From NCBI GenBank assembly GCA_023014335.1, contig JAECYW010000022.1, positions 1,211,391 to 1,275,390 of the forward strand: a DNA stretch of 64,000 nucleotides. The letters run 5' to 3'. Shown here one piece after another: positions 31,591 to 43,560 of this stretch (position 1 is its first letter; each line of letters starts with the position of its first letter). Source of the stretch: Galerina marginata. Its lineage: Eukaryota > Basidiomycota > Agaricomycetes > Agaricales > Galerinaceae. The notes under the pieces were generated by a model, which did not search any database, had not been told where the DNA came from, and saw nothing but the letters and a program-made list of their open reading frames with translations. The translations under genes were made by a program, and so were the position numbers.

Positions 31591-32539
31591 GGCTGGAGCT
31601 TACGAATAGATATAGTCATTATGCCGTGTGGGGTCGAATGCAAAAGATAAGTGTAGAAGGTGAGTCTGAAACCCTTTTATACGAGTCACGTTGATGCGAG
31701 CCCAATGTTGATCAACAGAGTTTAATTGACCTATCAGATCAGACACGATGGGCGTCCATATTCGGCCCGGAACGCAAGCCAGGACTTCTTCCTCACAGCC
31801 ATCGCCATCTTTTATGAAAAAATTTCTGGATTGTCGTGTGACAAGCAAACTATTTACTAAGACGCGGGGGCTGGGGCCGTACCCAACCTACGAAAAGGTC
31901 TAGATGGTTATAGAGTCAAGTCATTATATCAAATTTGGGGTAACGGTGCCAGTGATGCGAAGGGAGTAAATACGTTGCAGGAAGTTTGGGGCCTCAGGCT
32001 GAAGCGAGGATTGGTTGGCCCAGCTTACCACATTTTCCCTCCTCCTAGTTCGACTGGCTTGGCCTCGCAGGCCAAGGAGACGATCCGCTCCTATAACTCT
32101 TGCCCTTCCACAGGGGGTCGTGGACGGCTTTGTGAAACCGCATGCCGCCAAAGCGTGTCCAAAAACCGGACAACCCATGAAAGCAAAAGGCGGGTTGGGG
32201 TCCCAACGCTCCTTCCACGTCACAAGGATCCCCCGGGCGGCATTAACAGCATAGGAGGGGGCTTCGGTGCCCATTCGCCTCCTCCTTACGAAGTGCAAGC
32301 TCTTCGTTTTGGATGAGGTGTACTAGAGACGCAACGGTCGCCTCGAGGTTGGAGAGATGGCTGATGATGTCGGTGGCGATGGCTGCGAGCTTGAAAGAGG
32401 CGTAATAAGGGCACAAAGTACCCATACTGCTTCTATAGGCAAGGGACCGACGAAACGTAGGTCCATGTCAGCTACGTGCACACGTACTGACTGTTCGCAT
32501 GCAACATAACAGCATCATGAAGGCGCCTCAAACTTTCCG

Positions 32540-33065
32540 GCGCTGAATAATGCATGTCCTTGTGGGAAGAATTTGAGAATCTGAGGGCTCAATCGTGTTA
32601 GGCTCGCCGATGGTTTCAATTCCCAGCACCATGACGATGGTTAGAATCCAAATGGCTGCGCAATCCTGCTGGAGCTGGCTGCTGTCTTCGTTGAGCAGCC
32701 AAGTGTGGCTTTCCTGCGCCGAGCCAAAACTGTTGCTGTAGACTGCTTCGAAAATGGTTACCACTAACGGGCCACTGCATGAAGCGTACCCCCACAGCAT
32801 TTAAAAAAGGACTTCCAGCAGGACCAGTTGTTCCCTAAGGTTTTGTTTAACCCACGTGGTTGGTCCCTTGCGATCCTCGGGAAGCCAGGCTTTGGTTTTG
32901 GAGGCATTCTGTATGATCGACTGAGCGAATTTCGGACCGTCCGGGATGATCTGGTGGAGGAAATGCTCTGTAGCTGCATGCAGTGGGTCTCCAGCTTTCT
33001 CTTTAAAATTTGGCTTGGAAGAGGGGAAGAGGGCGATAAGATGCGTAGGTATTCCGAGGGGTAGA
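32540..33065 (-). pseudogene. Fragment resembling nucleoporin Nup188
   Basis: One minus-strand frame, interrupted by a single TAA, reads KPNFKEKAGDPLHAATEHFL, then WLPEDRKGPTTWVKQNLREQ with LVLLEVLF, stop, then LWGYASCSGPLVVTIFEAVY, SNSFGSAQESHTWLLNEDSS and LQQDCAAIWILTIVMVLGIE. The QNLREQ..LLE.LF and GPLVV.IFE..Y...GS.Q......DE...LQQDCAA.WIL pattern is what I recall for the middle of fungal Nup188-type scaffold nucleoporins, but I could not check it. The premature stop and lack of further exons on either side point to a relic. Confidence 0.5.
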
Positions 33066-33596
33066 ATGGGTTGATTGGCTCTACGAACTCAGCGACCATA
33101 ACAGATAAGGATGCAGTCGGAGATCGGGGGCATGCCGGTGAAATGATTGGAGCATAATCAGAGCTTGGATCTTGTCCATCTCAAACTTGGAGCCGAAAGA
33201 AAAAATAAACTCTTTATACACGGAGGACGATAGCATCCGGCAGAGTGACTGAGCCACTTTCGAAGGCCTTCTTGGACGCGTCAGATGGCCGTCCTAATAA
33301 TGCAGCTGAGCATACGTTCTAGAGCGATTGCGATACAGTCAATACAGTTGTCTGAAGAAGAAAAAAATACCCAGACTCACACATGTATCAGGTCCGAGCG
33401 CGTCAAGGAGTCGCCCGACATGTCGATTCGAAACTGATCTCGTCGTGGCTGCAAATTCGTTACTGCCGCCACCCTTTCTAAATCCTCGCGCGGGCGCCGC
33501 TGTGCCTCGATGAGGTAAAAAATTGGAATAATGGGATCGGCGGGGGGCGTTTTGCAAGGGCCAGGAGGTTAGGGCGGAGGTTGCGAATGACGGGGT

Positions 33597-34090
33597 CTAC
33601 AGCTGAGAGCATTTGAAGCAAAGGCGCAGTGACATTGACAGCGGACATTCCGCCCAACCTCTCCGCTCGATTCCGCCTATCCAGCTTGACAACAACACAT
33701 TATCCGGGGAGCCTTCTTGCTCGTACGAAATCAGCCGCTCATTCGCAGCTGCAACTTCTACGCGTTCCTTCTCGCCTCCGGTCGCCTTCTCCTTCACGGT
33801 CGCGTACACACCCACCCGCGTCTGTTCCGGCTCCTCCTCCTCCTCCTCCATCGCATCGTCCTCGTCCACGTCCTCATCACCACCGTCCTCCTTCTTAACC
33901 TCCATATCCACTTTCCCAGCTGTCCCAGCCACAGCCTGCTCTCCAGCACTCCGCCTCTTCTCCTTCGGACTCTTCCCAGCCCACTCTTCTTTGCTCAAAG
34001 GTAGCTCATTCAGCGTCCTGATCAGCGCCGTCATATCTGCTTTGCAGACGAATATGCATAAGTGCGACAGCGCAAGGGGCGCGGCCCCGG
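33597..34090 (-). CDS. Acidic low-complexity open frame, doubtful
   Basis: The minus frame contains ADMTALIRTLNELPLSKEEW, KSPKEKRRS, an Asp/Glu run (GGDEDVDEDDAMEEEEEEPE) and AANERLISYEQEGSPDNVLL. Composition resembles a disordered linker of a larger protein. I see no start, splice sites or domain, and the plus strand is equally open because of the repeats, so this is only a candidate relic. Confidence 0.25.
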
Positions 34091-34399
34091 GGCCGGTTAC
34101 AGCCACAGAGACCCTGTGAGCCGGGTCACGACTGTCCCTCTTGGCGGGACTATGACGAATTGACAATGGGGTTTGAATGCACCAGCGCGAGCAGAAGCTG
34201 TCATGCGAGCTACGATACGGTTGAGAGGGGCAAGTGTCAAACCTCACTGAGGGTCGACAACGTGGGTGTGGGCGAGGGTCCATCTCATTACAGACAGGCT
34301 CTCGAAGATGTCCCACAACTAGACTCCTATCGAACCGACTTCTTCAATGATTTAGGATATACAGACTTTCTAACGACATCTTCGTCGCCCTGTCCAATA

Positions 34400-37300
34400 T
34401 AATATTATATATAAATACTCAGATAAAAAGAACGAAAAATTCACAACCCACCTCATTGTCGTGAGCAGCTAAATTTAACAGCCTTCAAGTTCGAAAAGAT
34501 TTGTGTTGAGTATGGTAGATTCTAAAATGTAAGTTGCGAATAAAACGCGACTTTCAAGGGCTTCCCGAGAAATGTCTTGTTGAACATCGCCGCTGAACGC
34601 TGTGCTTTGAAGGGTGGCCAGAGAAAGTAGACATTCGCATCGAAGCGAGAACGCAAGATCAGTCTAAGACGATCACGCTGGAAAGAGCGAGGTACGTTAT
34701 TTGGTTCAACCTCCTCTGCCAAACACGCTGGCTCTTGTTGTCGACTCGCACACCAATCACACACCATTGCACCAATATGTACCACACTTCCATCCGACAT
34801 CGTCTTTGCTGGACCTGCGTCGGGATTGCCCTTTGCAGGTTCTCTGTATTATTTCTCTATTCTCTACGCTGCCTTCTACACCTGTATAGATCTCTGCTTC
34901 CAACTGGGTACATGTTCCCACTGGCAGTCAGCGTGTTGCATGTTTCTCCGTCGCTGAACGTCGTCTCCAGCTTTTCTTTTTTCTCTCGTTCCTTGTCAGC
35001 CATTCCGGCTTCGGTATCACGGCACTTTATTGGCATTGCTGCACCGGGATAGCCCTCTGCAGCATTCTGATATCTGCCCATGGCGTCGACTTGGCCTTTC
35101 GCTCCTGCGTCGTTCTGCCCTTTTTTCCACCAAGACAGTCCAAAGCTTTCTGTCCCAGTCTCTCAAATGGATTCAGGAGACTAGCGTCGGTCTTCAATGT
35201 GGTATTTGCACCGGGATAACCCTCTGCAATGATCCATCGTCTCTGCTTCCGCCCTTCGCGTCGATGAAAGTTCAGGCACGCCGAACTCCTTCAAATTTAT
35301 CCAGAGACGCTGTTAAACTCAGGAACGCCGAAGAACAGAAGGATCTAAACACAGGCCTCGGAGAGAAGGTCTGGATGAGTAAGTCGTTGGTTTATAAATT
35401 AAGCAACCAAAGTGACCTCACTTTTTAGAATCTTATTCAGTCTTGGACCAGTAGATGGCATTTACATATTTTTTCCGCGCGTCGCTTTATACGTAGGTCG
35501 TCACTTTTTTGCACTCACTCTATGCCTAACGTCTTCATCCATTTGATAGCATCAACGTCCCGCTTCCATCTCTCAAACCGCACTCTACCGCCTTCCTTCT
35601 TATAGTTATGTCTCGGCTTCGCTCTTAATAGCGGTCCACCAAAGTGTTTGCACCGGGATAGCCCTCTGCAGCATTTTATTAGCTTTTCCAAGGAGACCAC
35701 CACCGATACCATCGGCAACGAGGTGCATCTCTGTCGTCACGCTTCAGATCACGTGACTAATTACACGCTCTTCGCCTACAATTACGTCTAGACTCTATGT
35801 TCGAATCGCCTTACTTGCTTATCATCAAGGGCATCTGGCCTCCTGCCTACTGTTTGGGTTGCCTTCTTCTCCCTCCTACACGCGCTACTCTAGTCTCAAC
35901 TAGGCCGCTAAGTGAACAGTGCTTACGTTCCGAAAACTCCGTCATAGTTTTGGAACGGAGGGAGGAATTATGGTGACAGCGATATCGATCGGCCCATGCT
36001 ATTTGATAACGACAAATATTTGACTCCCTCCAAGCCTGAAGGTTCTGAGCAGGTCAGATGAAAACATAAAGGTGGAGAAAATCCGGCGGTGACAGAGCTG
36101 CCGAAGTCTGCAACACGGAAGACTTCTGAAGCATGGAACGTCGCAAGCGCTTTTGCGACTGCGACCAGAGGACCGAGTTCGTGGCTTGAATTATTTGTCG
36201 AGCTACTGATAGGATAGTCAGGCATGATTTAATGGTTCACGTTATCGTCGATATCTATACTATGCGATGACGAGAACCGTGCCACAATTGAGAACCTCTC
36301 TCACTATAGCAGAAATATATGGCAAACCCGCTCGTCGCTGAACATAGGTGCCCGTCCTCGAAGAACACAGTCCAAACCTCGCCGTGCATTCTTCTGAACA
36401 CCGGGGTCACTTAATATTGCAGCGAAGAATGTGTGAACGATCGCGGGCGTCTCGAAGGCACGGGAGCTAGGCTCGCCGGAGTGCCAAATAAATTACGGGG
36501 TGGTCGCCAGCAATTTTAAGCACCAGTCGGTAAACCATTCAAAAGTCCTTAATTTGCTCCGCGATCTCTTGCCTACTCCCACTACGTTCCGACCAGGCCC
36601 TCAGTCCCGACAGGACTCGATAAAAGCCCGACCACTTACGTTACTCCAACGAACTTTTGTTCTTGACTGCCACCACGATCGTCACTGGTATGTTGCTTCA
36701 CTTTCCTTGGTTTGCTTACTTGCTCATACAACTCGGATTAGTTCACCAATATGCAGTACACTCTTCACTTTTATCGAGACCACCTTTCCAAGGCAACCAA
36801 CACTCGCAACACTTCCTTCACCGAGTTCGTAGCGGCTATAGGAATGCGCTCTGATGAGATTATGGCCAATTTCGGGGACCACGAATGGGTCATTGTCATT
36901 TAGTAAGTCCAAGCTCTAGTTTCCAGGACCGGCTCTGAGTTTTCGCTAGCCAGGGTGTCTACCGCGGCAGCCCGTCCAAACACCTCACAGCTTTCGGTTT
37001 TCGGACCTCGAACGACAATTCGACTCGTCGGGAACGGTTGCAACAAGTCTTTTATCTCCACCTCAACGAAGACGGCACTCTCCAGTTTGGACCGGACAGT
37101 ACGCGAGTGATTGACAAGGATGATTTAACCGATCTGTGAGGTATGTACGCCCATGTAGTGTTCTCCGCACCAGGCTGATGCTTTACTTTAGGAAATCACG
37201 AAAACTTAGTATAGTGGATGTAGTGTATATAACGAAGTTTGATAGTAACAGATCCGTCCAATGTGTGGTTCCCTTGTTGAATGATCTGAAAGTGGGTTTT

Positions 37301-37700
37301 TTTGCCTCTGATCATGCCCGAAAGCTGATGTATGTATACAAGCCACTCTAGACGATACATTGCCTGCTCTTTCCATGGGCTCTTCTATGGCCGAAATGTT
37401 TTCGACATGCATGGTACTTCCCAATCAATGCCGTTATGACATAGCCTGAAGAGTGCCTGTAGGCGAATGGCCAGCTTGAGCAGCAACCTGACAGATATTG
37501 CTACACCGTACGTGGATCTTTAACCGCAGCTTGTGTTCCCTCCCTCCTGTTCGCTGGAAACAGCAGCGGACAGGAAGTTGGGATAGTCTCCGCTATATTT
37601 CTTCTTTTAGACTTTTCGCATCCAGGTATGCAACATTTACCCGGTTGGATTGGTCAAGATCTCCATGAAACTTGTAACGGTTCTTGCCCATTTTTCCTGA
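34400..37700. other. Gene-poor stretch hosting the near-palindromes
   Basis: No gene seen. A 22-bp identity CAACCTCCTCTGCCAAACAC(GC) links 34707-34728 with 52144-52165. A small hairpin CGTTCC-G-AAAACT...AGTTTT-GGAACG lies at 35926-35957. Open frames here are T/C- or S/L-rich and unconvincing. Confidence 0.4.
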
Positions 37701-37881
37701 TCCTATGAACTGTAAGCCGTAAACCCTTCATCATGTTGAAGTTTGATCTTCATGCCCGTGGTCCAACCTTTAGGCTTTAACAACGATGTGGTATTGCCTC
37801 TTATATATCGCATGGCTTCTGAAGGTTGGAATTGTATCTGCCGACAAGCCATTCGTGTTTGCACCGGGGTAGCCCTCTGCA
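34814..37881. repeat. Dispersed near-palindrome, consensus NYTGCACCGGGATAGCCC and mirrored arm
   Basis: Copies lie at 34814-34839, 35038-35063, 35206-35229, 35649-35670 and 37859-37881 (plus), with one inverted at 29466-29491. The core is GGGATAGCCC flanked by arms such as CCTGC/GCAGG, GCTGCA/TGCAGC and TTGCA/TGCAA, that is a 3-bp inner stem and a 4-6-bp outer stem. The surrounding sequence is not otherwise alike, so this is not simply a larger duplicated segment. Confidence 0.65.
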
Positions 37882-37923
37882 GCACCCGAATATGCGCCAG
37901 TCCAGCCGGATCGAAAAAATATA

Positions 37924-38445
37924 TCAACTGCAAAACGTCAATTTGAGGGCAACCCAAATAGGCACTGCCATGTGCAAGTCGGCAGCTTGATAGTTGGCAT
38001 TCCCGTACTCAGAATTCGGTGGGCTAATGTCGCCTGTAGGCAGTATAGCGATAGCAGGATCAAAATTATCCAAAGAACCACGTAATTTTAAGGCTCGCTT
38101 GTATAGGGCCTTCCCATAGCTAGTATCCAGAGAGCCTATGTTCTGATCTTGGGAATCCACGATCCAGAAAAATGAGAGCGGAACCAATTCCGGAAACACC
38201 TCCCAACCTTCTTTGGTGACAAGCGGCCTCTTACAGAAACCCAACCAAGGACGATTCGAATCGAAATGCTGGGGATGTAGGCTCCAATCGTTGGGACCCT
38301 GGCGTCCATCGGGGTACGGAGGATTCGGAGTGTGTTCCGCAGGTTCAAGTTTTTGGATTCCTGGGTAGAAATCGAAAAAATCAGTATTCGGTGACCATAA
38401 CTCAGATGCGGATCTGGACCCTATCCCCACGACCTAAGCTCCTTA
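37924..38445 (-). CDS. Exon of an unknown basidiomycete protein
   Basis: The minus-strand frame opens after an acceptor-like GAGCTTAG near 38446 and reads ELWSPNTDFFDFYPGIQKLE, then PWLGFCKRPLVTKEGWEVFP, ELVPLSFFWIVDSQDQNIGS, YGKALYKRALKLRGSLDNFD and a hydrophobic end before the TGA at 37924-37926. It looks like real protein sequence (aromatic-rich, K-RP...GWE.FPEL.P.SFFW...S), reminiscent of an unnamed family abundant in mushroom genomes. No start codon is visible and downstream exons are not evident, so it may be partial. Function is unknown. Confidence 0.45.
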
Positions 38446-39175
38446 AATGGTCGTTGTTTGCTTCCTCCCACCGCCGCCCGACACAAGACCCCAGCGACAC
38501 CTCCCTTTGGGTAATGTGCGTCGGTCAGGTGTCGGTTCAAGTGTTTCTTAGTGTGCCGGCTTTCCGCTTGTCGGAATTGGCTGACGTTGAGTAAAATGAA
38601 ATAAAAGACCTATGTTTTTTCTGTTTTCCCTCATCTATTTGTACCACTAAGCCTGAAAATAGAGTAAAATAAAGATGTTGGAGCTTTCGGGCGCCTCTTT
38701 TTCGTCCTGCCCGGGCCTGCCGTCTACTTTTACATAAGCGGAGAATGAAAAAATGGCCGAGTGTCCGGATTTGTGTTCACCTTCGTTAAGGGGAGGTTTC
38801 CTCCCATTTTTATTCCAGATATTAACATAATACATACATGTTGGCCTCGTTCAAATGCTTTTGCGGACCTCTCAATTCTCAAAATATTTTGTGTTATTTT
38901 ACGGCCGGAAACTTCACAAACATGTTATTCGGCACGGACAAAACGCAGGCACACGGTTTAAGTTCTAAATCTATTTATGGACGTACAAAAAATTCAAAAC
39001 ATCGAGGGGAAAACATATTGGCTGAGCCAAAATGGATGCGGGTTGGTCCAGGAGTTTCCTGGGTCTCGAAACTATATGCCGAACATGAGACGAGGGCGGG
39101 CACCTGTTTTGGGTGATAGCTCGGTCGGGGTCTTCCCAAAATAGAAATTTGATCGAGAGATCCGCATCTGAGTTA
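38397..39175. repeat. 19-bp perfect inverted repeat pair
   Basis: ATAACTCAGATGCGGATCT at 38397-38415 is the exact reverse complement of 39157-39175. The 741-bp interval is AT-rich and non-coding. No target duplication is visible at the outer edges, so an element is possible but not shown. Confidence 0.5.
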
Positions 39176-39696
39176 TAGCTAAGGAGAAAGTTGTTGGCAA
39201 ACAGTTGATGTAAATCAACTGGTGCACCCACCTGCTTGTCCATTCTGTCTTCTACGACTTGATACAGGTGGCAAGGGGCCAGCGGGAGCTAGATCAAGAG
39301 GGAACATGGTCAGTCAGCAGGATTACACTCATCACAGAGTGGAAATACCTGGAGCAGCAGCAGCCGGTGCGTGCAGCGCGCCCTGACGAACAGCCGGTTG
39401 GGGTACTGGAATGGCAGCAATCTGTCGCGGAGGCTGGGGAATGTCAGCAAACTGAGATAGAAAGACAGAATGGAAGCAACTGACCGTTCTGGAGGGAGGA
39501 GGGACTGCGACTGATGGTTGTTGCGCCGACATTGTCACCGACCACGCGAACCGCTCTTGCATTGATAAAAAAACTGGTTATAACTTAATGAATCCTACGA
39601 CTATTCAACCACCTCCCCCCCGAGACTAAAGGCTAAAGAACAAATCAAAATGACAAAAGCAGCCAAGAAATTAGCTCTGGCCGAGCTGGCTATTGT

Positions 39697-40266
39697 GTGT
39701 GCAGGCGACGTATCAAAGAAAACAAACTTACCTTCGAGAAGGTAAAAGATGTGGATGTTATTGCAGCAGTACGAGATGCAATTGAGGTGATTGCTCTCAA
39801 AGACCGCCTCGCGAAGCTCGGAACCGAGATTAAATCAGAGTTTAAAGAAGTTTTTGAACCGATTCCGCACATTGACAAACTGCCTACGGATTATGTCGCG
39901 CACATTCAGCTCAAGGATGTCGAAAAGCGCATCACAAATAGAACTTACGCCTGCCCGAGGAAATACAGAGAAGCTTTTAAAACACTCCTCGGTCAGCATT
40001 TAGAGGCTGGCCGAATCAGACCATCTTCTTCTCCTCATGCCTCCCCTTGCTTTATTATTCCCAAGACTGACCCGAATGTACTTCCTCGCTGGGTGAATGA
40101 CTACAGGCAACTTAACGCGAATACCGTAATTGACAGTCACCCCTTACCTCGTGTGGACGACATCCTGAATGATTGCGCAAAAGGAAAGGTTTGGTCAACA
40201 ATTGACATGACCAATTCCTTTTTCCAAACGCGTATGCACCCGGATGATGTTCATCTCATAGCATAA
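39697..40266 (+). pseudogene. Ty3/gypsy reverse transcriptase N-terminal fragment
   Basis: An open frame with KEVFEPIPHIDKLPTDYVAH, the RT entry block LEAGRIRPSSSPHASPCFII, RWVNDYRQLN, HPLPRVDDILNDCAKG and STIDMTNSFFQTRMHPDDVH, which includes the first catalytic Asp. It stops abruptly at a TAA right after VHLIA, where the FGLYEW and YVDD regions should follow, so polymerase activity is impossible. The break adjoins the opposite-strand chromointegrase remnant, so two partial elements meet here. Non-coding A-rich sequence and a gag-like Pro/Ala/Gln-rich frame (minus, 39332-39562) lie upstream. Confidence 0.85.
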
Positions 40267-40440
40267 GACCACCCAAAAAAAAGACAACGGAAAAACAACG
40301 AGATTCGGAGAAAGGGAAATACATACAATGCTCAGCGCGGGTGCATCAAAAACCCATGGGGAAAATTTTAAAAACCCGATGGAAAAGCTACCGGCTGGCC
40401 AACAAAGAAGGGTGAATATGTAGCACTCTAGCAAAAAAAA

Positions 40441-41345
40441 CTATCCTGTCTTCGATTTGGCCAACCAGACGTCCAGGGCTTCGGTGTCTTTGAGTTGTGA
40501 TCCTGTCATCCACTCATCGTCTTCGGGTCCGAAACCGACCCAGCGGACAAGGTAGCGATATCCACGACCGATACGGCGTTCATCGATGATATCCCGAATG
40601 AAATGTTCCTCGACGCCTTCCTCGGTGGTGATTGGTGGTGGCCGGCTATATTCCCGTCCTGAAAAAAGTGAAGCGTCATTTTCGACATAGGGGATGACGA
40701 GGGAAGCGTGAAAAGTTGGGAAAATGTTGGGCGAGTTTGGTAGGTCGTGGGTGACAGTTGAATGATCTTTGTCAACGTCAATTATGGTGTATGGTCCGTC
40801 AAAACGGGGCATAAATTTGGCCACCCGCTTCTCTCCAGCCTTCTTGTACTCGTTGCGACGATTTATTGTCGATAGCCGAACACGACCACCTATGACAAAT
40901 GGGAAGGTAAGTGAGCGTGATTTGTTAGCCTGAGCAGATTGGGAAGTCTTAGCGCGCAGGAGGTTATCCTGAGCCTCCATTGACATGACCTCCAATTCGC
41001 GAATGACTTTCCAGGCACGTTCAGCCTCAGGTGTCTTGTCCAAATGTTCTTTTGGGACCAAGGGAGGGAGAACCCTCGGGCTGCGGCCCATGCGAAGTTG
41101 GAAAGGAGAAAAACCCGTAGATTTGTTAATAGTATTCATGATGTTGAAACGGATGATTGGAAGTGCTTTTACCCAGCCCGCTTGGTTTCGTTCGACATGG
41201 TACCGTAGGAGCTGGTTGACTGTCTTGTTAGTTCGTTCGCTGGCACCGTCGGACTCAGGGTGATAGCTAGTTGACATCTTGATTTTAGTACCAGTCAGAA
41301 TATGCACCGATTTCCAAAAACGAGAAACAAAAAGCTTGCTACTGT
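40441..41345 (-). pseudogene. Ty3/gypsy chromovirus integrase C-terminus with chromodomain
   Basis: The minus frame reads FVSRFWKSVHILTGTKIKMS, STSYHPESDGASERTNKTVN (the integrase core end with catalytic Glu region), then the GPY/F-like module MPRFDGPYTIIDVDKDHSTV, and ends with a chromodomain (RRIGRGYRYLVRWVGFGPED, then DEWMTGSQL) and stop at 40441. The zinc-binding HHCC and the two catalytic Asp of the core are absent upstream of 41345, so it is a truncated 3' end. Chromodomains in this clade target integration to heterochromatin. It is oriented opposite to the RT fragment. Confidence 0.88.
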
Positions 41346-41749
41346 TCGAGATGGAATTTGAGGGGTATCTTGCCGAGGACGCTGAACGTTCGTTGAGTCA
41401 ACAACCACAATTCAATGCCGGGACACGCACCGTATCGGGATTGCCTCGTAAATAAATAAAAATAGGAATCAGACAGACACAAAAATGTCGGGAAGGATCA
41501 CATACTATTGCTGGCTGAAAGGCAGGAAGTCTTCGCGGAAGTGACGGAAGCTCGGCTTAATGGGCGCCACGAATGGAGGCACGGGCAGAGGATCTGCTTG
41601 CCTCAACACCGTCAAAGAAGGCCTGGTAGTTGTTCAACATAATGCAAACAGCAGAAAGGGGTGGGGGAAGGAAGAAATGACCTGTGTCGTCCGCCCTCAA
41701 ATCCCAAACCCAAAGTATGCCAATTATGTCGGCCACCAATTCAAGTTTG

Positions 41750-43560
41750 CAGAGCGTTATAGCATTTGATGATCGAGTCGGGAGCGAGGTCAAAAGAGAA
41801 TACCGTTTGTAGGCTTGCTGTGGCCTTCCGACGGTCGGGGAGACAAATCCGAAGGAGACCCACGGCGGCAGGATGCTTGCTCGAAATGAGGAAGGCTCAG
41901 ATTGAACAGATCCAACCATGCCTAAACCGCTTTCAGTGCGGACAACGCCGGGGAGGTCCTTCGCAGCGTGTTTGGATTCCACAGCGAGGTAGTCGATAGA
42001 AGGTACTGAAGGAAGCATCGCCCGCATATTTGCGCTCGAGGACGTTGGATAAGAGACTTGTTGATGTTGCCAAGTAGGTCTTTGACGGGTTCATCTTTCG
42101 CGACCGACCACTTCGCGGCAACTGGGCCTTGTAAAATGCAGACACGCTGAGGGCCTTGGTCGAAAACAGCGTCAATATCTTCGGCGGCCCAAAGAGAGTC
42201 CTAGATTGTCGCTATGAGTAAGTGGTTGAAATAGTAAACATGCGGAGGCAAGATGAGAACACCACGTCAAAATTACGTACCTTTTTGAACCATACTTCAT
42301 CGAGCACTGGAATGAAGGGAGTCAGGTTTCTGACCCGGCCTCTGCGAAATCGCCAGGAAATAGGCTGTGTCTTCAGCAGCGAGCAACTGCTCAGCCGCAA
42401 GAGGGTAGTTCTTAAAGAACGTCTCGACGAAGCTGTGGTCGCGACCTTGTGAATGGGCTCCCCCAGTTCTGAACGAACTGTGAGGATGCCACCTGTTGGC
42501 TTGGTATCCCTACGACGGAGAGGCCCTGGAGGTCATTGAAGGCCTCAAGGCCGCTGGCATTAAGCACGTCGAGCTCAAGCCTAGCTCCATGGATGGCACT
42601 CGGCAGGTCATAAACATCGCCGCTGCCAACCCAGACTTCCCTATCGTCATGCAATGGACTGGTGGCCGTGCTGGAGGTCGTCACTCGTTCGAAGACTTCC
42701 ACCAGCCCGTCCTTGCGACAAATCGCGCTATCCGCCAGCACTCCAACACCTGCCTCGTTGGTGATTCGGGCTGTGGTTCTGCAGAAGATGGTCGGGAGTA
42801 TTTGACAGGCGATAGGTCCGTCGAACTATTCGGCGTTCAACCCATGCCTTCCGATGGATTCCTATTCGCCAGTCGTGTCATGGTTGCCAAAGAGGCTCAC
42901 ACAAGCTCATCAGTGAAGGATCTTATCATCGGGGCTCCCGGTGTTGACGATGGCGCTTGGGAAGGTACCTGTACCTGCCGCAACGCAGAAGCCTTCAACA
43001 GGAAGTCCCTCCTTCCTCATCTCTTGCCACAACGAGAATTGGAATGTAAGCTGGCGAGGATTGATGTACAGGGAGTTCTAATAACGACTCCTGCTGGAAC
43101 GAGCTTCTGGACTTCAGCAATCTTCGAACGGAGGGCAGCGGCGTTGTAGTGACCGCCACCCGCCAACTCGATATGATAGCCGGCGTCCAGAATGGCACTA
43201 ACAAAACCGGCCTTAACAGTAGAGGCAGTCATGCCAGCAACCATTGTGGGAGGCTTGCCGAGGAGACGAGAGAACGGCCGTTAAGGTGAGGTTCACCATC
43301 ACTAGAACAACATGGTTAGATGAGAACCAACAGAGGCGTCTAACCACCACTTCTTACTCCACCATTCCTCGTACATGACATCGAGCGATGTAAAGAGCTC
43401 GGTATCCCCTCTGCCCTTCTCACCAACAACAATGACACGAACGCCATGTCCTTCGAAGTTCTTGGCAGTCAACGGGCCAATACCGCTCAAACCACCATGA
43501 GTAGCCGTTTCTGGGAAGTTGATTGCCTGTCCAGTGGATAGGCGAAGTAAAAATTTGTTC
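41750..43560 (-). pseudogene. Fatty acid synthase fragment (AT end and enoyl reductase) with internal inversion
   Basis: On the minus strand from about 43560: FPETATHGGLSGIGPLTAKN with VRVIVVGEKGRGDTELF (end of the acyltransferase), then FSRLLGKPP and MVAGMTASTVKAGFVSAILD, AGYHIELAGGGHYNAAALRS (start of the enoyl reductase), FQFSLWQEMRKEGLPVEGFC ending at about 42976. The next part is inverted (see the separate entry). Minus-strand sense resumes at 42505 with TKPTGGILTVRSELGEPIHK, then FFKNYPLAAEQLLAAEDTAY, PFIPVLDEVWFKK and QRVCILQGPVAAKWSVAKDE, with several frame changes. Many frameshifts, no other FAS domains nearby and the inversion make it a dead fragment. Intact FAS is a cytosolic multienzyme; this covers perhaps a tenth to a fifth of it. 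Confidence 0.8.
42503..42975 (+). pseudogene. Inverted 473-bp segment of the FAS enoyl reductase
   Basis: The plus-strand frame reads GIPTTE (one frameshift), then EVIEGLKAAGIKHVELKPSS, INIAAANPDFPIVMQWTGGR, SFEDFHQPVLATNRAIR, then FGVQPMPSDGFLFASRVMVA and PGVDDGAWEGTCT. Both ends meet the flanking minus-strand protein exactly: ...GFCVAAG joins GIPTTE, and EGTCT joins TKPTGG. The ancestral junctions had GGTA at one end and TACC at the other, so the flip occurred between 4-bp inverted matches. Confidence 0.8.
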
